This document shows, in pieces, positions 8,335 through 18,539 of a DNA stretch of 27,128 nt. The DNA is taken from contig JAKOGH010001027.1 in assembly GCA_024811115.1 (NCBI GenBank), positions 1 to 27,128 of the forward strand. Direction: 5' to 3'. A program made the translations under genes and the position numbers. This stretch comes from Terana coerulea (lineage: Eukaryota > Basidiomycota > Agaricomycetes > Polyporales > Phanerochaetaceae). A model generated the notes under the pieces. That model saw nothing but the letters and a program-made list of their open reading frames with translations. It was not told the origin of the DNA and did not search any database. Position 1 is the stretch's first letter, and every line of letters begins with the position of its first letter.

Positions 8335-8774
8335 GTTGAGCTGCGTGGCAAGCAAAGCTTTAAGCTGCTTGATGCAGACGTTGGTAGCAGCAGCATGCGC
8401 CTGGGTTTCATGAATGGCGTCAATGACCAGGTGCTGGTTGGCCTCGGCGGCGCCACAGCCGTCGCAGCTGTGGCAGGAGCTTGGGCTGTGGCCGCCGTGG
8501 GAGCTCTGGCTGCGGGCGCAGCGAGCGCCTGAGCCACTGCTAGGGTGTGCAGCTGAGCGATGTTTGGCCCCTAACTGGTGGGCAGCGCAGCGCTGGCACT
8601 GTTGTTGGTGCCTGTAGTTGTTATGATTACAGGCACAGGCCCAGTCACTGGAATAGCTGTGTTAGTGGCAGTGCCAGCAGTTGTACCAGGTTTGGTGGTA
8701 TCAGAGGCAGTGGTAGCGCTGTTTTGAGTTTCTTCCTCAGCAGGAATTCGGAGGTTGAGATGGGAAGTTGTCAT
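8335..8774 (-). pseudogene. Ala/Thr/Pro-rich hypothetical protein, 3' part lost at LTR C
   Basis: Minus-strand reading frame with a start at 8774 (M-T-T-S-H-L-N-L). It runs through a Thr/Ala/Pro-rich low-complexity stretch, one in-frame TAG (8571-8573), and a further Ala-rich part in the same frame to about 8445. A one-base shift then gives H-L-V-I-D-A-I-H-E-T-Q-A-H and K-Q-L-K-A-L-L-A, probably helical. It stops where LTR C begins (8334). The region is clearly more GC-rich than its surroundings. I do not recognise the family; low-complexity N-termini like this occur in gag-like and other transposon proteins, but that is speculation. The plus-strand frame over the same bases looks like a shadow. 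Confidence 0.45.
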
Positions 8775-8869
8775 AGTGCAAAATCAATAAAAAATTGATA
8801 AAGAGAGGTAGGATAGCATTTAGAAAGATGTAAAATGTGAATAGTTGTGGATACAGTAGGTAGAAGACA

Positions 8870-9091
8870 ATGACTAGCAACTCGGATAGTGGGAGGAAGA
8901 AAGAAAACTTCTTGCCTGCCTTAGCCACTCAACTGGACATTGGGTGCTGGCCTCCACGTGATATTCAGTAAGCCCCATTCACAAGGGCTGTCTGGAGCAA
9001 ACAAAGACAAGCAGAGCTCGAGCTGAGTGAGCTGAGAGAACAAGTCCCCAGTGCATACCCACAGTGCACTATAGTGTATACAGGATAGAAC
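8870..9091 (+). pseudogene. short unrecognised frame, possibly start of a divergent gene
   Basis: A plus-strand ATG at 8870 opens M-T-S-N-S-D-S-G-R-K-K-E-N and continues to a stop near 8969. The same frame after the stop reads S-K-Q-R-Q-A-E-L-E-L-S-E-L-R-E-Q, a plausible coiled coil, to about 9090. It lies divergent to the frame starting at 8774, with about 95 bases between them. Composition suggests old coding sequence, but no family is recognised, and it could be chance. Confidence 0.25.
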
Positions 9092-9987
9092 CATAGAAAA
9101 ATGAACAAGAGCTATACATAAATGTATGTATTCTCAGCAGCTGGCCAACAGCTGGCTCTGATATTACTAGGGTACACCACCAATTGTCGCTCAGCTAAGC
9201 GCCAGATGAGCCTTGAATATGATGTCCATATATTCAAGCACACGCCCGACTGTGTGTGCGTCATCTAGTAGATAGGTGGCCAAATTTATGTAGCAGACTT
9301 ATGTCTTTGTAAATGGCTCCCACATGAGGATGTTACATAATCTGCCCACAATAGGTGGACTTAAATACAACTTCATGCATAATAAATTGATTTATCCTCT
9401 AATAACTCTTTAGGATGTAAGAAAGCTCATAGAATACATGGAATAATATGTTACACATATACTCTGCAGCATAAGCGAGGGAAAGCCTACGTGGGCATTG
9501 AATACCTTGGACTTGTGAAAACGTTGCACTCAGTGCACAGGCACAAGGTTTGGCACTGGCAGCGTGAGTGGGCCATTTGATTATGTAAGCACATGCTCAA
9601 GTCATGTCTGCCACTCTCATCATTTCGAATTCTCACCTACTCTTCTCCCACTACCTCCACTGACTCCTTTCACAGGCTATTGCAGCTTGACTTTGCACTC
9701 TATTCAACTGGCCGTTGAATCCAGCTCAGGTATATTTGCTGTTTTCTGCACTGCAGAGCTGAGACTGAACTTCACTAATTATCTCTTAGATGCGGTTTGT
9801 ATTGTTGTGAGTCAAGGCTACACTTAGTATGTCAGCTGGCTGCCATCTGTGGAAGCATGACAAGGTTATCTCAGCCATTATAGTGAGTACTGGATGCTGC
9901 TTTACCCACTTTGTATACTAACTTCAGTATATGAGCAGTTGAAGGGTTCTTTTAGTAGATGAACCACAGCACAGTCTGAGTCACCTG
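9092..9987. other. unassigned AT-leaning sequence
   Basis: No domain or repeat match within the window was found. An open frame at 9564-9827 (87 codons) has no recognisable motif. The stretch is probably intergenic or very old repeat sequence into which gypsy 2 inserted. Confidence 0.5.
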
Positions 9988-10395
9988 TGTCGCAGACGAA
10001 CACGTATACGTAGTATTATTTTTCATTTCTCTTGCATCTATTTAGCACAGATACATGATGAGAGCCTTGGACTTCATTCCGATGACCCTGGCGCTTAGCG
10101 CCCAAACGCGGCTCAATTCTTCTCACGCCCTCGGACACTTAGCACTCAGACTCTCTGGCCTTGTTCCTCATCTCGACCTCTTGGTCATTGGGAGACAAGG
10201 TATGTATTCCATATACTGTACATTATAGCAATGCTAACTTGGTCATTGGGAACAAGTATTGGCACTTACCTGCCTGTTTTGTGAGGTCTACTTGGAGTTG
10301 GCCTTCATCGCCCTCCTCATACATGTTCTATCATCTATTTCTCATCTCCTCCAATCTGCTCGTTCTGGTTACGCGTTGAGCTTGTTTTCGCAACA
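9988..10395 (+). repeat. 5' LTR of gypsy 2
   Basis: 408 bp, pairs with 16306-16723. Contains the perfect palindrome GGCGCTTAGCGCC (about 10090). By-eye comparison with the 3' LTR gives about 35 substitutions, essentially all transitions, plus a few short indels including one of about 15 bp. The sequence after the LTR (TTAGGTCAAG) is not an obvious tRNA primer-binding site. Confidence 0.9.
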
Positions 10396-10457
10396 TTAGG
10401 TCAAGATCTCCCAACTGCACTAGTTCAATTAAACCCCTGCAAAGCACAGGCACCACA

Positions 10458-12340
10458 ATGGTCCAGAGATACAGTGCCACTGAGACTCTGTCCATCCCCC
10501 TTACACATCCTTCCCCTTGCTGTGCTGCTATTGAGTGGGACGTCGGTGTGGTGAACTTTTGAGTCCCTCACCATGTGCAAGGAGGTTCATTCGCACTCTA
10601 CCCGTTGCCAATCTGTCCAAAGACACAGCCCCCACACAGCAGTTCAACTGCTCAGCAGTATTCCACTACTACAACTTGAGCAACCAATATGATCACTACG
10701 ATGAACCACTGACCTACAAGAGATGTGACTAACAACTGTGCCCCAATCGTTACAACGGTGTCGAGGCAGTGTACGAGGGAGAACACCAGACCAGATCCAG
10801 CAACCTCGAGTAAAACAGCACCCAGGAAAACCACCAATCCAACTCCCAGCAGGAAGCTCAGGCTCACCAAGCCCTGCGTTCCTTGAACTCCTCCAGAACC
10901 TCTGCACGCTCACACCTTAAACTGGCACTTCATGTACGCAGACCCCAATAGTCACACCAGCGGCCCTTTCTCCACATGATCCGTCACCACAGCTTCCACC
11001 GCCTCCACCTTCTGCACTCACCCCAGCACTAATGGCTCAAACTAATGACTCTCGAGCAGCTGGTTCAGGTGCTGGCTCAAAAGGTAGCCAACCTCACCCA
11101 GAATGTTAACCAGATGCAAGTCCAGCAAGTGCAACAGCCTCTATCAGTAATAAATGCCACGGTCATCGCACAATTGCCTACCAAACAGTATGCGCAGAAA
11201 CCCACCACGTACAATGGCAAGTCTACGGATGATGCATGTCGGTTTCTAGTGGCCTTTACTATTTGGGTGCAGGACTGAAGGAAGGATTGAGTGACCAAGT
11301 GCAGCAACAGAGCCGGGATGCCAACGGCAACCTAGTAGACGCACAAGGCCAGCTAGTCATGGAGATGGAGTATGACCCTCTAATCAACGAGTGGATTGGA
11401 GCATGCCTCAACTTCCTGGTAGGAGATGCAGCCATCTGAGTGACACCAACCATAGAAGCGTTGAGGAAAGTAGAAATGCTGTATGTCAATTGGACGGTGT
11501 TCCTACAAGCCTTCCGCATGCAATTCGAGATAGTAGATGAGGCAGGAGATGCACTGGCCTCCCTTGATACCCTTTGAATGGGAAACAAGACGGTGCAGGA
11601 GTATACAGCGCTGTTTTATCAGTACACCGGCCGTACCACCCTCAATGACGAGGACAAGCGCATTTAGTACAAGAAGCACCTGTTCACTTACGTCAAGGAC
11701 CAAATTGCGAGGTAGGCAGAGATACGTCGACTCTGGCACACATGGTTAAGGCAGCACAGGACATCGACAAGAGAAAGTGTGAGCAAGATGCAGAACAGGC
11801 CTGCGAGCAAGGACATTGACCCAAGACAACAACATCGATGTCAATCTTAAGGCCTCAACACTTCACACTGGTGGCCCCAATTCAGCCATTCTAAACCCTA
11901 GCCAACCCGGATGCCATGGACATCTCAGCAACAACCACGGCACCGGGCTCAGCTCAGGCCTGGCACAAGACCCTGGTGGGGAGATGCTTTGGATGCTGAT
12001 CGAAGGACCACACTATTGTGGTCTGTCCCCACCGCCGGTCTATATGCCAGCACTGCCACAAAGTAGGGCATACCTCAGCGGTGTGTTGATCCCGCTACAT
12101 AGGACAAGTAGGAGCAGTGTCAGCACGAGTCAATGTGGCCAGTATGGATGGCAGTGCACTACCAAGATCATCCTCAATAACTGCGTCAAGTACGTCGAGC
12201 TCGACTGCATCAAGCTCCTCCTCAGTGTCAGAAGCAGCAGTTGCATCACTGGCATAGTCGGTAGCGTCTCTGGAGGTGCGCCTACGCGAGGTAACAGGGG
12301 ATTTTTGTAAGGTTCTTGGCTAAGGCTGCAGCTAAGAACC
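10458..12340 (+). pseudogene. gypsy 2 gag with CCHC zinc knuckle
   Basis: Capsid/nucleocapsid protein of the element. The likely start is the ATG at 10458, about 60 bases after the LTR; a Pro/Ser-rich N-terminal region follows. At 11045-11120 a Gln-rich frame reads Q-V-L-A-Q-K-V-A-N-L-T-Q-N-V, a probable coiled coil. The capsid core includes T-Y-N-G-K-S-T-D-D-A, then E-W-I-G-A-C-L-N-F-L-V-G-D-A-A-I (about 11389-11436), followed by TGA where Trp is expected, and N-K-T-V-Q-E-Y-T-A-L-F further on. The knuckle C-Q-H-C-H-K-V-G-H-T-S-A-V-C is at 12045-12086, followed directly by TGA. At least three frames are needed to follow the protein. 12090-12700 is the poorly conserved gag-pol junction. Confidence 0.82.
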
Positions 12341-12699
12341 CGGCACGCTTCTCTGGTTTCAATCGCTTCGACATTGCACGTGGACCCTTGTTCTAAAACC
12401 GACACTGACACTGACCCAGTTCCCTCCATACATGTACCATCACTGCTTCAGGCTCCTTTAACTTCGTCTCTAAAATTCTGCTCCATTCCGTCATGTTTCA
12501 AGAAAACTGTTTCTTTGTAGTACTAGTAGTTGACACAGACCCACTAGACTCAAGTCCCAAGACTGCCAGCATGGATTCAACTCCGTTGTTTCATAATTCC
12601 GAAGGACACTGTAGCACCTAAGCCCATAGCACCGACTCCCTCTGTATTAAGTGTGGCTAGTAGTATGTATGATACAGTTTCATCATGCCAACTTCAGGA

Positions 12700-13080
12700 G
12701 ATCGACTGCTAGTCAAAGCATTTCGAGTGGCAGTGTATATAGCAGGTGAAAAGACTTGGGCAATGCTAGATAACAGCGCCAGTGACTATTCGTCAATAAG
12801 AATTACACTCGAAAGTGGAACCTGGCACTCAGCCCATTGACGCACCAACTGCCCCTCTACAACATTAACGGCAGCCCCAATCAAGCTGGAACCATCACTC
12901 ATTTTGCACAACTTAGGCTAGTTATTGGTAATCATGATCAAGAATGGGACTTCTTGGTAACAAGCCTGGGACCAGAGGACATTATTCTAGGATTGCCCTG
13001 GCTGAGATCAGTCAATCCACAAGTTGATTGGCGGGACAGAACTCTAGAGTTAGAGCAGAGCAGCGCCCTCAAAAGTAGAG
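12700..13080 (+). pseudogene. gypsy 2 pol: aspartic protease
   Basis: The active-site loop at 12769-12783 reads D-N-S-A-S where D-S-G-A-S is expected; both changed codons are explained by G-to-A. After a frameshift, the frame from 12837 carries L-P-L-Y-N-I-N-G-S-P-N-Q-A-G and, at 12984-13001, I-L-G-L-P-W, the flap-distal signature of these proteases, then N-P-Q-V-D-W. The domain length is normal. Loss of the loop Gly would be expected to abolish activity. Confidence 0.85.
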
Positions 13081-13242
13081 GCTAACAGGAAGGCGCAGCA
13101 AAGTTAAGTCAAGGCTGGGCTTCAAGGAAGGAGATGAGCTGTGGATGTGTGCTGGATACACCTACTTGCAGCAAATTGCTGAAGAGGAATCGTGCAAGCA
13201 AGGGCAGTGGTTCTTTGAGGAGATGGTCCTAGAGGAGTACTG

Positions 13243-14530
13243 TTGCCATACTCATGTATTCTCAGAGGAAGAGTCACACTGACTGCCAGAGCACAAGTCA
13301 TGGGATCACACCATCAACCTCAAGGAAGGAGCTCCAAAACACTGCATACCGGAGCTTTTCCAATGTCAGTTCTAGAAGATGAGGAGTTAGGACGTTTTCT
13401 GGACGAGAGCCTGGCCAAAGGATACATTGTTCCCTCCAAGTCTCCCATGGCATCTCAGTCTTCTTTATTAAGAAGAAGGATGGCAAGTTGTAGCTCGTCC
13501 AGGACTACCAAAGCTCAACAAGATTACGATTAAGAACTGCTACCCACTCCTCTAGCGACATCATCAACAAGCTTAAAGAGCGCGAATCTTCACAAAATTC
13601 AATGTCCGATGGAGATACAACAACATCCGGATTTGCAAGTCAGACCAGTGGAAGGCAGCGTTCATTACCAATCAAGGGCTCTTTGAACCTAGAGTTATGT
13701 TCTTCGGACTGACAAACTCACCGGCCACCTTTCAGTCGCTCATGAATACTATCTTTGCAGACTTGATAGCAACAAACAAGATGGCCGTCTACATGAATGA
13801 CATTTTGATCTACAGTAGCAACTTGGAGTTGCATTGAGAGACGACGCATGAAGTTCTGCAGCGACTTAAAGAGTACAACCTGTTCTTGCAGCCGGTGAAG
13901 TGCGAGTTCTGACAAAGAAGAGGTTGAATACCTGGGTATGGTTATCCGAGCAGGAAAGGTGAGGATAGATCCAGCCAAAGTGTGAGCTATTACCAAGTGG
14001 CATGCTCCTCAAACCCTCTGTAATATACGAGGATTCCTGGGCTTTGCAAACTTTTATTGAAGGTTCATCAAGAGTTTTCACATTGAGCTCACCCACTAAA
14101 CAATTTGACCAAGAAGGACATACCCTGGAGATGGGGACCTGAGGAACAGTTGGCCTTCGACGATTTACGCAAAGCCTTCATTACAGCACCAATCCTTGCA
14201 ATGTATGACCTAACTAAGGAGACAGAAATTGAAGTAGACACATCAAACTTTGCAACCGAAGGGGTCTTATTGCAGCAAGGAGACAACAACCTCATGCATT
14301 TAGTTGCATTTTGTTTAGAAACGATGTCACCGGCAGAGCGCAACTACAAGATCTATGACAAGGAACTGCTGGCAATTGTCGAGTGCTGGAGGAATGGCGA
14401 CATTACTTAGAAGGACTTCCAAAGTTACAGTGTACTCCGGTCACAAAAACCTGGAGCACTGGATGAGAACCCAGAATCTAACCTGCCGGCAGGCCAGATG
14501 GTCGCTCTAGCTATCACGAATTCCATATGT
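13243..14530 (+). pseudogene. gypsy 2 pol: reverse transcriptase and RNase H
   Basis: The RT palm is readable from about 13590: F-T-K-F-N-V-R-W-R-Y, with Asn for the first catalytic Asp, then F-F-G-L-T-N-S-P-A-T-F-Q and Y-M-N-D at 13790-13801, where Y-x-D-D is expected. A TGA in N-F-Y-x-R-F (about 14058) and another in L-E-L-H (about 13836) replace Arg. The RNase H part is in the open frame 14105-14408 with E-V-D-T-S-N-F-A and S-P-A-E-R-N-Y-K-I-Y-D-K-E-L-L-A-I-V, then degrades. 14530-14930 is a scrambled linker of basic, Gly-rich frames between RNase H and integrase. Confidence 0.88.
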
Positions 14531-14929
14531 AGATTATACACCGCTTCAGGCAAGTCGCAAGGCAAGTCGGACGCAATGACTCAAAGTTTGTTGTCCAAAG
14601 TTCTAGATGCAGAAGACAATTGGGAACAAGTAGTGCTAGTTCTAAAGACACCTGCAGACAATCAACACAGCAGTCATCTTAGGTACAACGGAAGGAATAG
14701 TGGCAGGACGGAAATTTAATAAAGGAGGATATCAGAAAGGCAGGGCAAAGAGAAGCAATTGTGGTAGAGGCACTGAAGAGATTGAAGAAGACAAGCGACA
14801 ACTACTCCGATGGAACCAAGGAATGGGAGGAAGGGGATGGACTGGTATATTATTGAGAGAAGCTGTATGTACCAGACGATTTGGAAATACGGAAGGAGGA
14901 TACTGGCAGAGTGTTACAATGAAGGACAG

Positions 14930-15840
14930 CTGAACACCCAGGACGTGACGGAACCTATGAACTGGTGAGCCGGCACTACTGGTGGCCGCTAATGCGAACC
15001 TTTGTTGACTAATATGTGCGAGATGCGAACAATGTCAATGATTCAAACCCACTTTCATCCATGAGTTGACCCACTTCCAATAGCTGTACCAGAGGGACCA
15101 TGGCAAATTGTCAGTGCAGATTTGGTAACAGGGCTCCCACTATTGAAAGGCTTAGATGGACAACTATACAATGCCATTCTAACAATCATTGACCTGTACA
15201 CCAAACAAGGACACTTCATACTCACCAACGACTCAGTAACAGCAGAGGGAATTGCTTCATTATTGGAATGAGAACTCTTCAGACTTTATAGACTACCGCG
15301 AGGGATTATATTCAATCGAGGACCACAGTTTGCTGCCAAAGTCATCATAGCCCTGTACAAAGGCTAGGAATTAACAGTTAGCTTACGACAGCTTATCACC
15401 CTCAGGCCAACGGGCAGACAGAGCGCACCAACCAGGAAATCAAATAGTACCTCCAATTATTCACCTCACAGCAACAAGACGACTGGGCTCAGCTCATACC
15501 AGTCGCTGAGTTTGCACTCAATTCCAGAGTACACTTAGCTCATCACTGATTGCCATTTGAAGTGCTATATGGATACCAACCAGACTTCACCATCTCAGCC
15601 GAAGGATATAGTAACGTACCAGCAGCAGACTCTAGAGCAGAACTACTAGTGCAGACACGCAAAACGCAGAAGCAGCTCTTCAAACTACAAAGAAAGAGAT
15701 GTCGGCTGGTACCTCGCCACCTAAAGTGTTCAGCATCGGAGATAAAGTCTAGTTGGACAGCTGCAACATACAAGTACATCAGGCCTCCTATAAACTGGGA
15801 CCTCGGCAGCTTGGACTTTATAAAATCCTGGAGAGAGTAG
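14930..15840 (+). pseudogene. gypsy 2 pol: integrase
   Basis: The zinc-finger part shows E-H-P-G-R-D-G-T-Y-E-L-V from about 14933 and Y-W-W-P-L, with C-A-R-C-E-Q-C-like residues near 15018-15040 after a TAA (Gln expected). The core shows D-L-V-T-G-L-P (about 15119), F-N-R-G-P-Q-F-A-A at 15311-15337 with Asn for the second catalytic Asp, and Q-T-E-R-T-N-Q-E (about 15416-15440) with the Glu. TGA at about 15269 and TAG near 15445 replace Arg and Gln. The frame from 15550 continues with L-P-F-E-V-L-Y-G-Y-Q-P, the usual post-core motif. Confidence 0.87.
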
Positions 15841-16260
15841 GCAATCGGGACTATAAGCTCAAGCTACCGACAGCGCTAAAAATCCACAATGTATTCCACG
15901 TTAACTAACTCTCACTTTGGAAGGGTAATGAAGTCAATAGAGTCTTACCACCGCCCCAGCCCCAGTCACAGTCAGAGAGGAGAAGGAGTACGAGGTGGAA
16001 GAGATCCTTGACAGCAGAGTCTTCCGCTGGCAATTCCAATACCTCGTCAAGTGGAAAGGCTACAGCCCTGGTTTAAACTCCTGAGAACCCACAAAGAACC
16101 TTGAGAATGCTCCAGAAGCCATAGAAACGTTCCATAAGTCACATCCCAATGCAGCCCGATACATCAATGCTACCATGTTTGCAACTCTACTGTGGCAACT
16201 GTTACAAAACTTCACCAACACAGTATCACCAGAGTTTGGATGGGAGGAGGGAGAGATTTG
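15841..16260 (+). pseudogene. gypsy 2 pol: C-terminal chromodomain
   Basis: The frame around 15975-16140 reads [11 protein letters not shown], then [10 protein letters not shown], then a TGA where the conserved Trp is expected, then E-P-T-K-N-L-E-N-A. That is a clear chromodomain. It continues about 45 codons and ends at G-W-E-E-G-E-I, followed by TGA near 16258, shortly before the polypurine tract (about 16294-16302). No dUTPase-like domain follows, unlike gypsy 1. Confidence 0.88.
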
Positions 16261-16305
16261 AGGCACATGGTCCATTGAGAACAATGAACTTTAGCAGGAG
16301 GGTAA

Positions 16306-16723
16306 TGTCGCAGACAGACATGCATACATAGTGTTATTTTTCATTTCTCCTGCATCTATTTAGCACAAATACATGGCCTGGTAGCAGCTCCAGAGCCTTG
16401 GACTTCATTCCGATGATCCTGGCGCTTAGCGCCCAAACGCGGCTCAATTCTTCTCACACTCGGACACTTAGCACTCGGACTCTCTGGCCTTGTCCCTTAT
16501 CTCGACCTCTTGGCCATTAGAGATAAGGTATGTATCCCATGTACTGTACATCATAGCAATGCTAACTTGGTCATTGGGGACAAGTATTGGCACCTGCCTG
16601 CCTGTTCTGTGAGGTCTACTTAGAGTTGGCCTTCATCACCCTCCTTGTACGTGTTCTATCATCTATTTCCCATCTCCTCTGATCTGCTCATTCTGGTTAC
16701 ACATTGAGCTCATCTCCGCAACA
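16306..16723 (+). repeat. 3' LTR of gypsy 2
   Basis: 418 bp, begins TGTCGCAGAC right after the purine-rich GCAGGAGGGTAA and ends CGCAACA. Pairs with 9988-10395. The shared palindrome GGCGCTTAGCGCC is intact. Confidence 0.9.
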
Positions 16724-18539
16724 ATCTAAGATAGAAGTTTACGAGAGTTCACATCTGATACGCCCTTTTGTGAGCATCACGGGTCAGGATGCAACCACCA
16801 CAGTACTTAGCCCCATCTCTCGAACGTGTCCCGTTAACAATTGACTGCCATGCATGAAAGTCAATTTGCGCTCGCAACTCCCATCACAGACTTGCGGGGT
16901 TTATGAACATTGCGCGCTTAGTGATAATGGTGCGCGCCACGTTAGGCATGTCTTTGCTTGCGATGTTCCCGTGCCGCCAGCACACGCTGTTTACAAAGAA
17001 GCATGGCAAGCTCCATGACCTGGCTTTAACAATGGTCAAGGCATACATTGAATCAAAAGACCATCCTCAAAGCTTGGGCAACATCATGCACAGGTGTTGC
17101 ATGTAGAAGGTCTTCCAACAAAAACCCTGGTGCCACAAGCATGGCAGTAGTTTGTTCGGTGTTTTCTCATTAAGGGGGCAGTCAAGTGTGTGGGCCATGT
17201 CGTCTTCAGTAAGTATTTACGTCTGCCATTGGTTATTGAGTTGCAGTGGATTGATCACATCATCTCATGCAAGTTAGTTGCACTGTATCAGTGTCTTCTG
17301 TGAATGTCAAGGCCTGCCACTTGTACAATTCTGACATGCTGAAGACAAAATGACTGCAGACTTGGCCAACTAGTGTAGTAAATATATGTAAATCATAGTT
17401 ATAGAACTTGCCTGTTTATATACTATGCAATATATTTCAGTAAAAGAAAATATACCAAAGGTGTGAATAGAACAGTCATCAGGCTAGCTGATTGGTATAT
17501 GTAGATATAGCCCTGCCTGGTGTTTGCTTGCATGTTGAGCAGATGATCTCACATATGTCTGTTATACATGACTGGAAACAGTGTATAGCCATTTCAGAAA
17601 TTTCATAGAATTTGTGTCATTTACATGTGTCTGTCACATAATGGCGTCTCCTCCCGACACAGATAGTGCTCATCTGCTCAATACATGGGCGCCAACTTGC
17701 GGTGTACTGTATTAATAATTATAATGCTAAGTTCATAGTTGTTTACAAGGTATAAGTGGAGAACAGAAACAGTGCATTTATACATACTTAGATATTATAT
17801 AGACTATTATATGAAGGAACAGGCCGGGCTTACCTTCTTTTTCTCTGTAGTGCATGGTGTCATGCAAGCAATCCATACATGAGCAACATCTGGCTCCTCT
17901 TATATGCAGCAGTTTGATTTCTTGTCTTCTGGGAGGATTTAGTGAGGCAGTGGGCAATAAGTTCGTATAATATGCACAGTAGTTATGGTAGAGCATGGTG
18001 GGTAGGAAGGAAGGCACATTGTAGTTGTGGCCAAGGCAGAATCTGCCGAAAACATGCCAGATATATGCTAAGCGCCAGTCTCGAAGGCTTGGTGATAGAA
18101 GTTACTCCATTGGGAAGGTGTTCAAATTAGGAAGTTGATCTAGTGGTGAAAAGTCAAAGGTTCCTGGTGGCGGCCTGCGTAGTCCCTTTAAGGCAGATAG
18201 CAAAATGTTGGGTCAACCTTTGTGAACTACAGATATGCTGTTAGGTGTATGCTTCCATTTGAGGTTGCTACAGGTGCTCTTTTTGATCAAATCAAGCTGT
18301 TCAGCGTATTAAGTGTATTCATCAATCCACTTTGTTTACTGCTTGCCAGTGAGCCATGACGTGCCTTGCTCCATCTCAGTACATCCTTGTAATGCTATAA
18401 TTTACACCTTCCCTTGTCTGCTCTGCTGCTTTGGGTTTATAATAACCAGCATCCCTTAATTATTGTATAACAATACCCTCACTGGCTCTTAATGTCACAC
18501 AGTCTGACTGGGCAAATTGCTTCGAATTTGACTGGACTT
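16724..18539. other. unassigned sequence between gypsy 2 and helicase remnant
   Basis: Only short frames. The frame 16903-17106 (plus, 67 codons; L-T-M-V-K-A-Y-I-E-S-K-D-H) looks like decayed coding sequence but matches no family I know. 17200-17800 is AT-rich with no signal. 17900-18480 has fragments such as M-L-P-F-E-V-A-T-G-A-L-F (about 18250) that might be an upstream part of the helicase gene, without proof. Confidence 0.4.

Larger units (their letters stand above)
9988..16723 (+). mobile_element. Ty3/gypsy chromovirus 2, full-length but inactive
   Basis: About 6.7 kb with both LTRs (9988-10395 and 16306-16723), gag with a CCHC knuckle, protease, RT, RNase H, integrase and chromodomain on the plus strand. 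Length and order are normal for a fungal chromovirus. Both LTRs begin TGTCGCAGAC and end CGCAACA. Flanking 5-mers (ACCTG on the left, ATCTA on the right) do not match, so the target duplication has decayed or the ends were recombined. Active-site residues of protease, RT and integrase are replaced, mostly explained by G-to-A changes, and stops are frequent. Confidence 0.92.

Noticed and set aside
7770..8339. LTR C as a clean solo LTR
   Set aside because: The 5-mers on either side (CCTGC and GTTGA) do not match, unlike the perfect CATTC pair at LTR D.
8329..8532. Plus-strand Ala/Val/Gly-rich frame as a membrane peptide gene
   Set aside because: It starts inside LTR C, and the minus-strand frame over the same bases continues for a longer distance with a start codon and coherent composition.
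9564..9827. Plus-strand frame of 87 codons as a gene
   Set aside because: No motif, no supporting context, and length compatible with chance.
10396..10420. tRNA primer-binding site after the gypsy 2 5' LTR
   Set aside because: The sequence does not start with the usual TGG and matches no tRNA 3' end I can name. Self-priming is possible but cannot be shown by eye.
9983..16728. Target-site duplication for gypsy 2
   Set aside because: ACCTG before the 5' LTR and ATCTA after the 3' LTR do not match, and shifting the ends by a base or two does not help.
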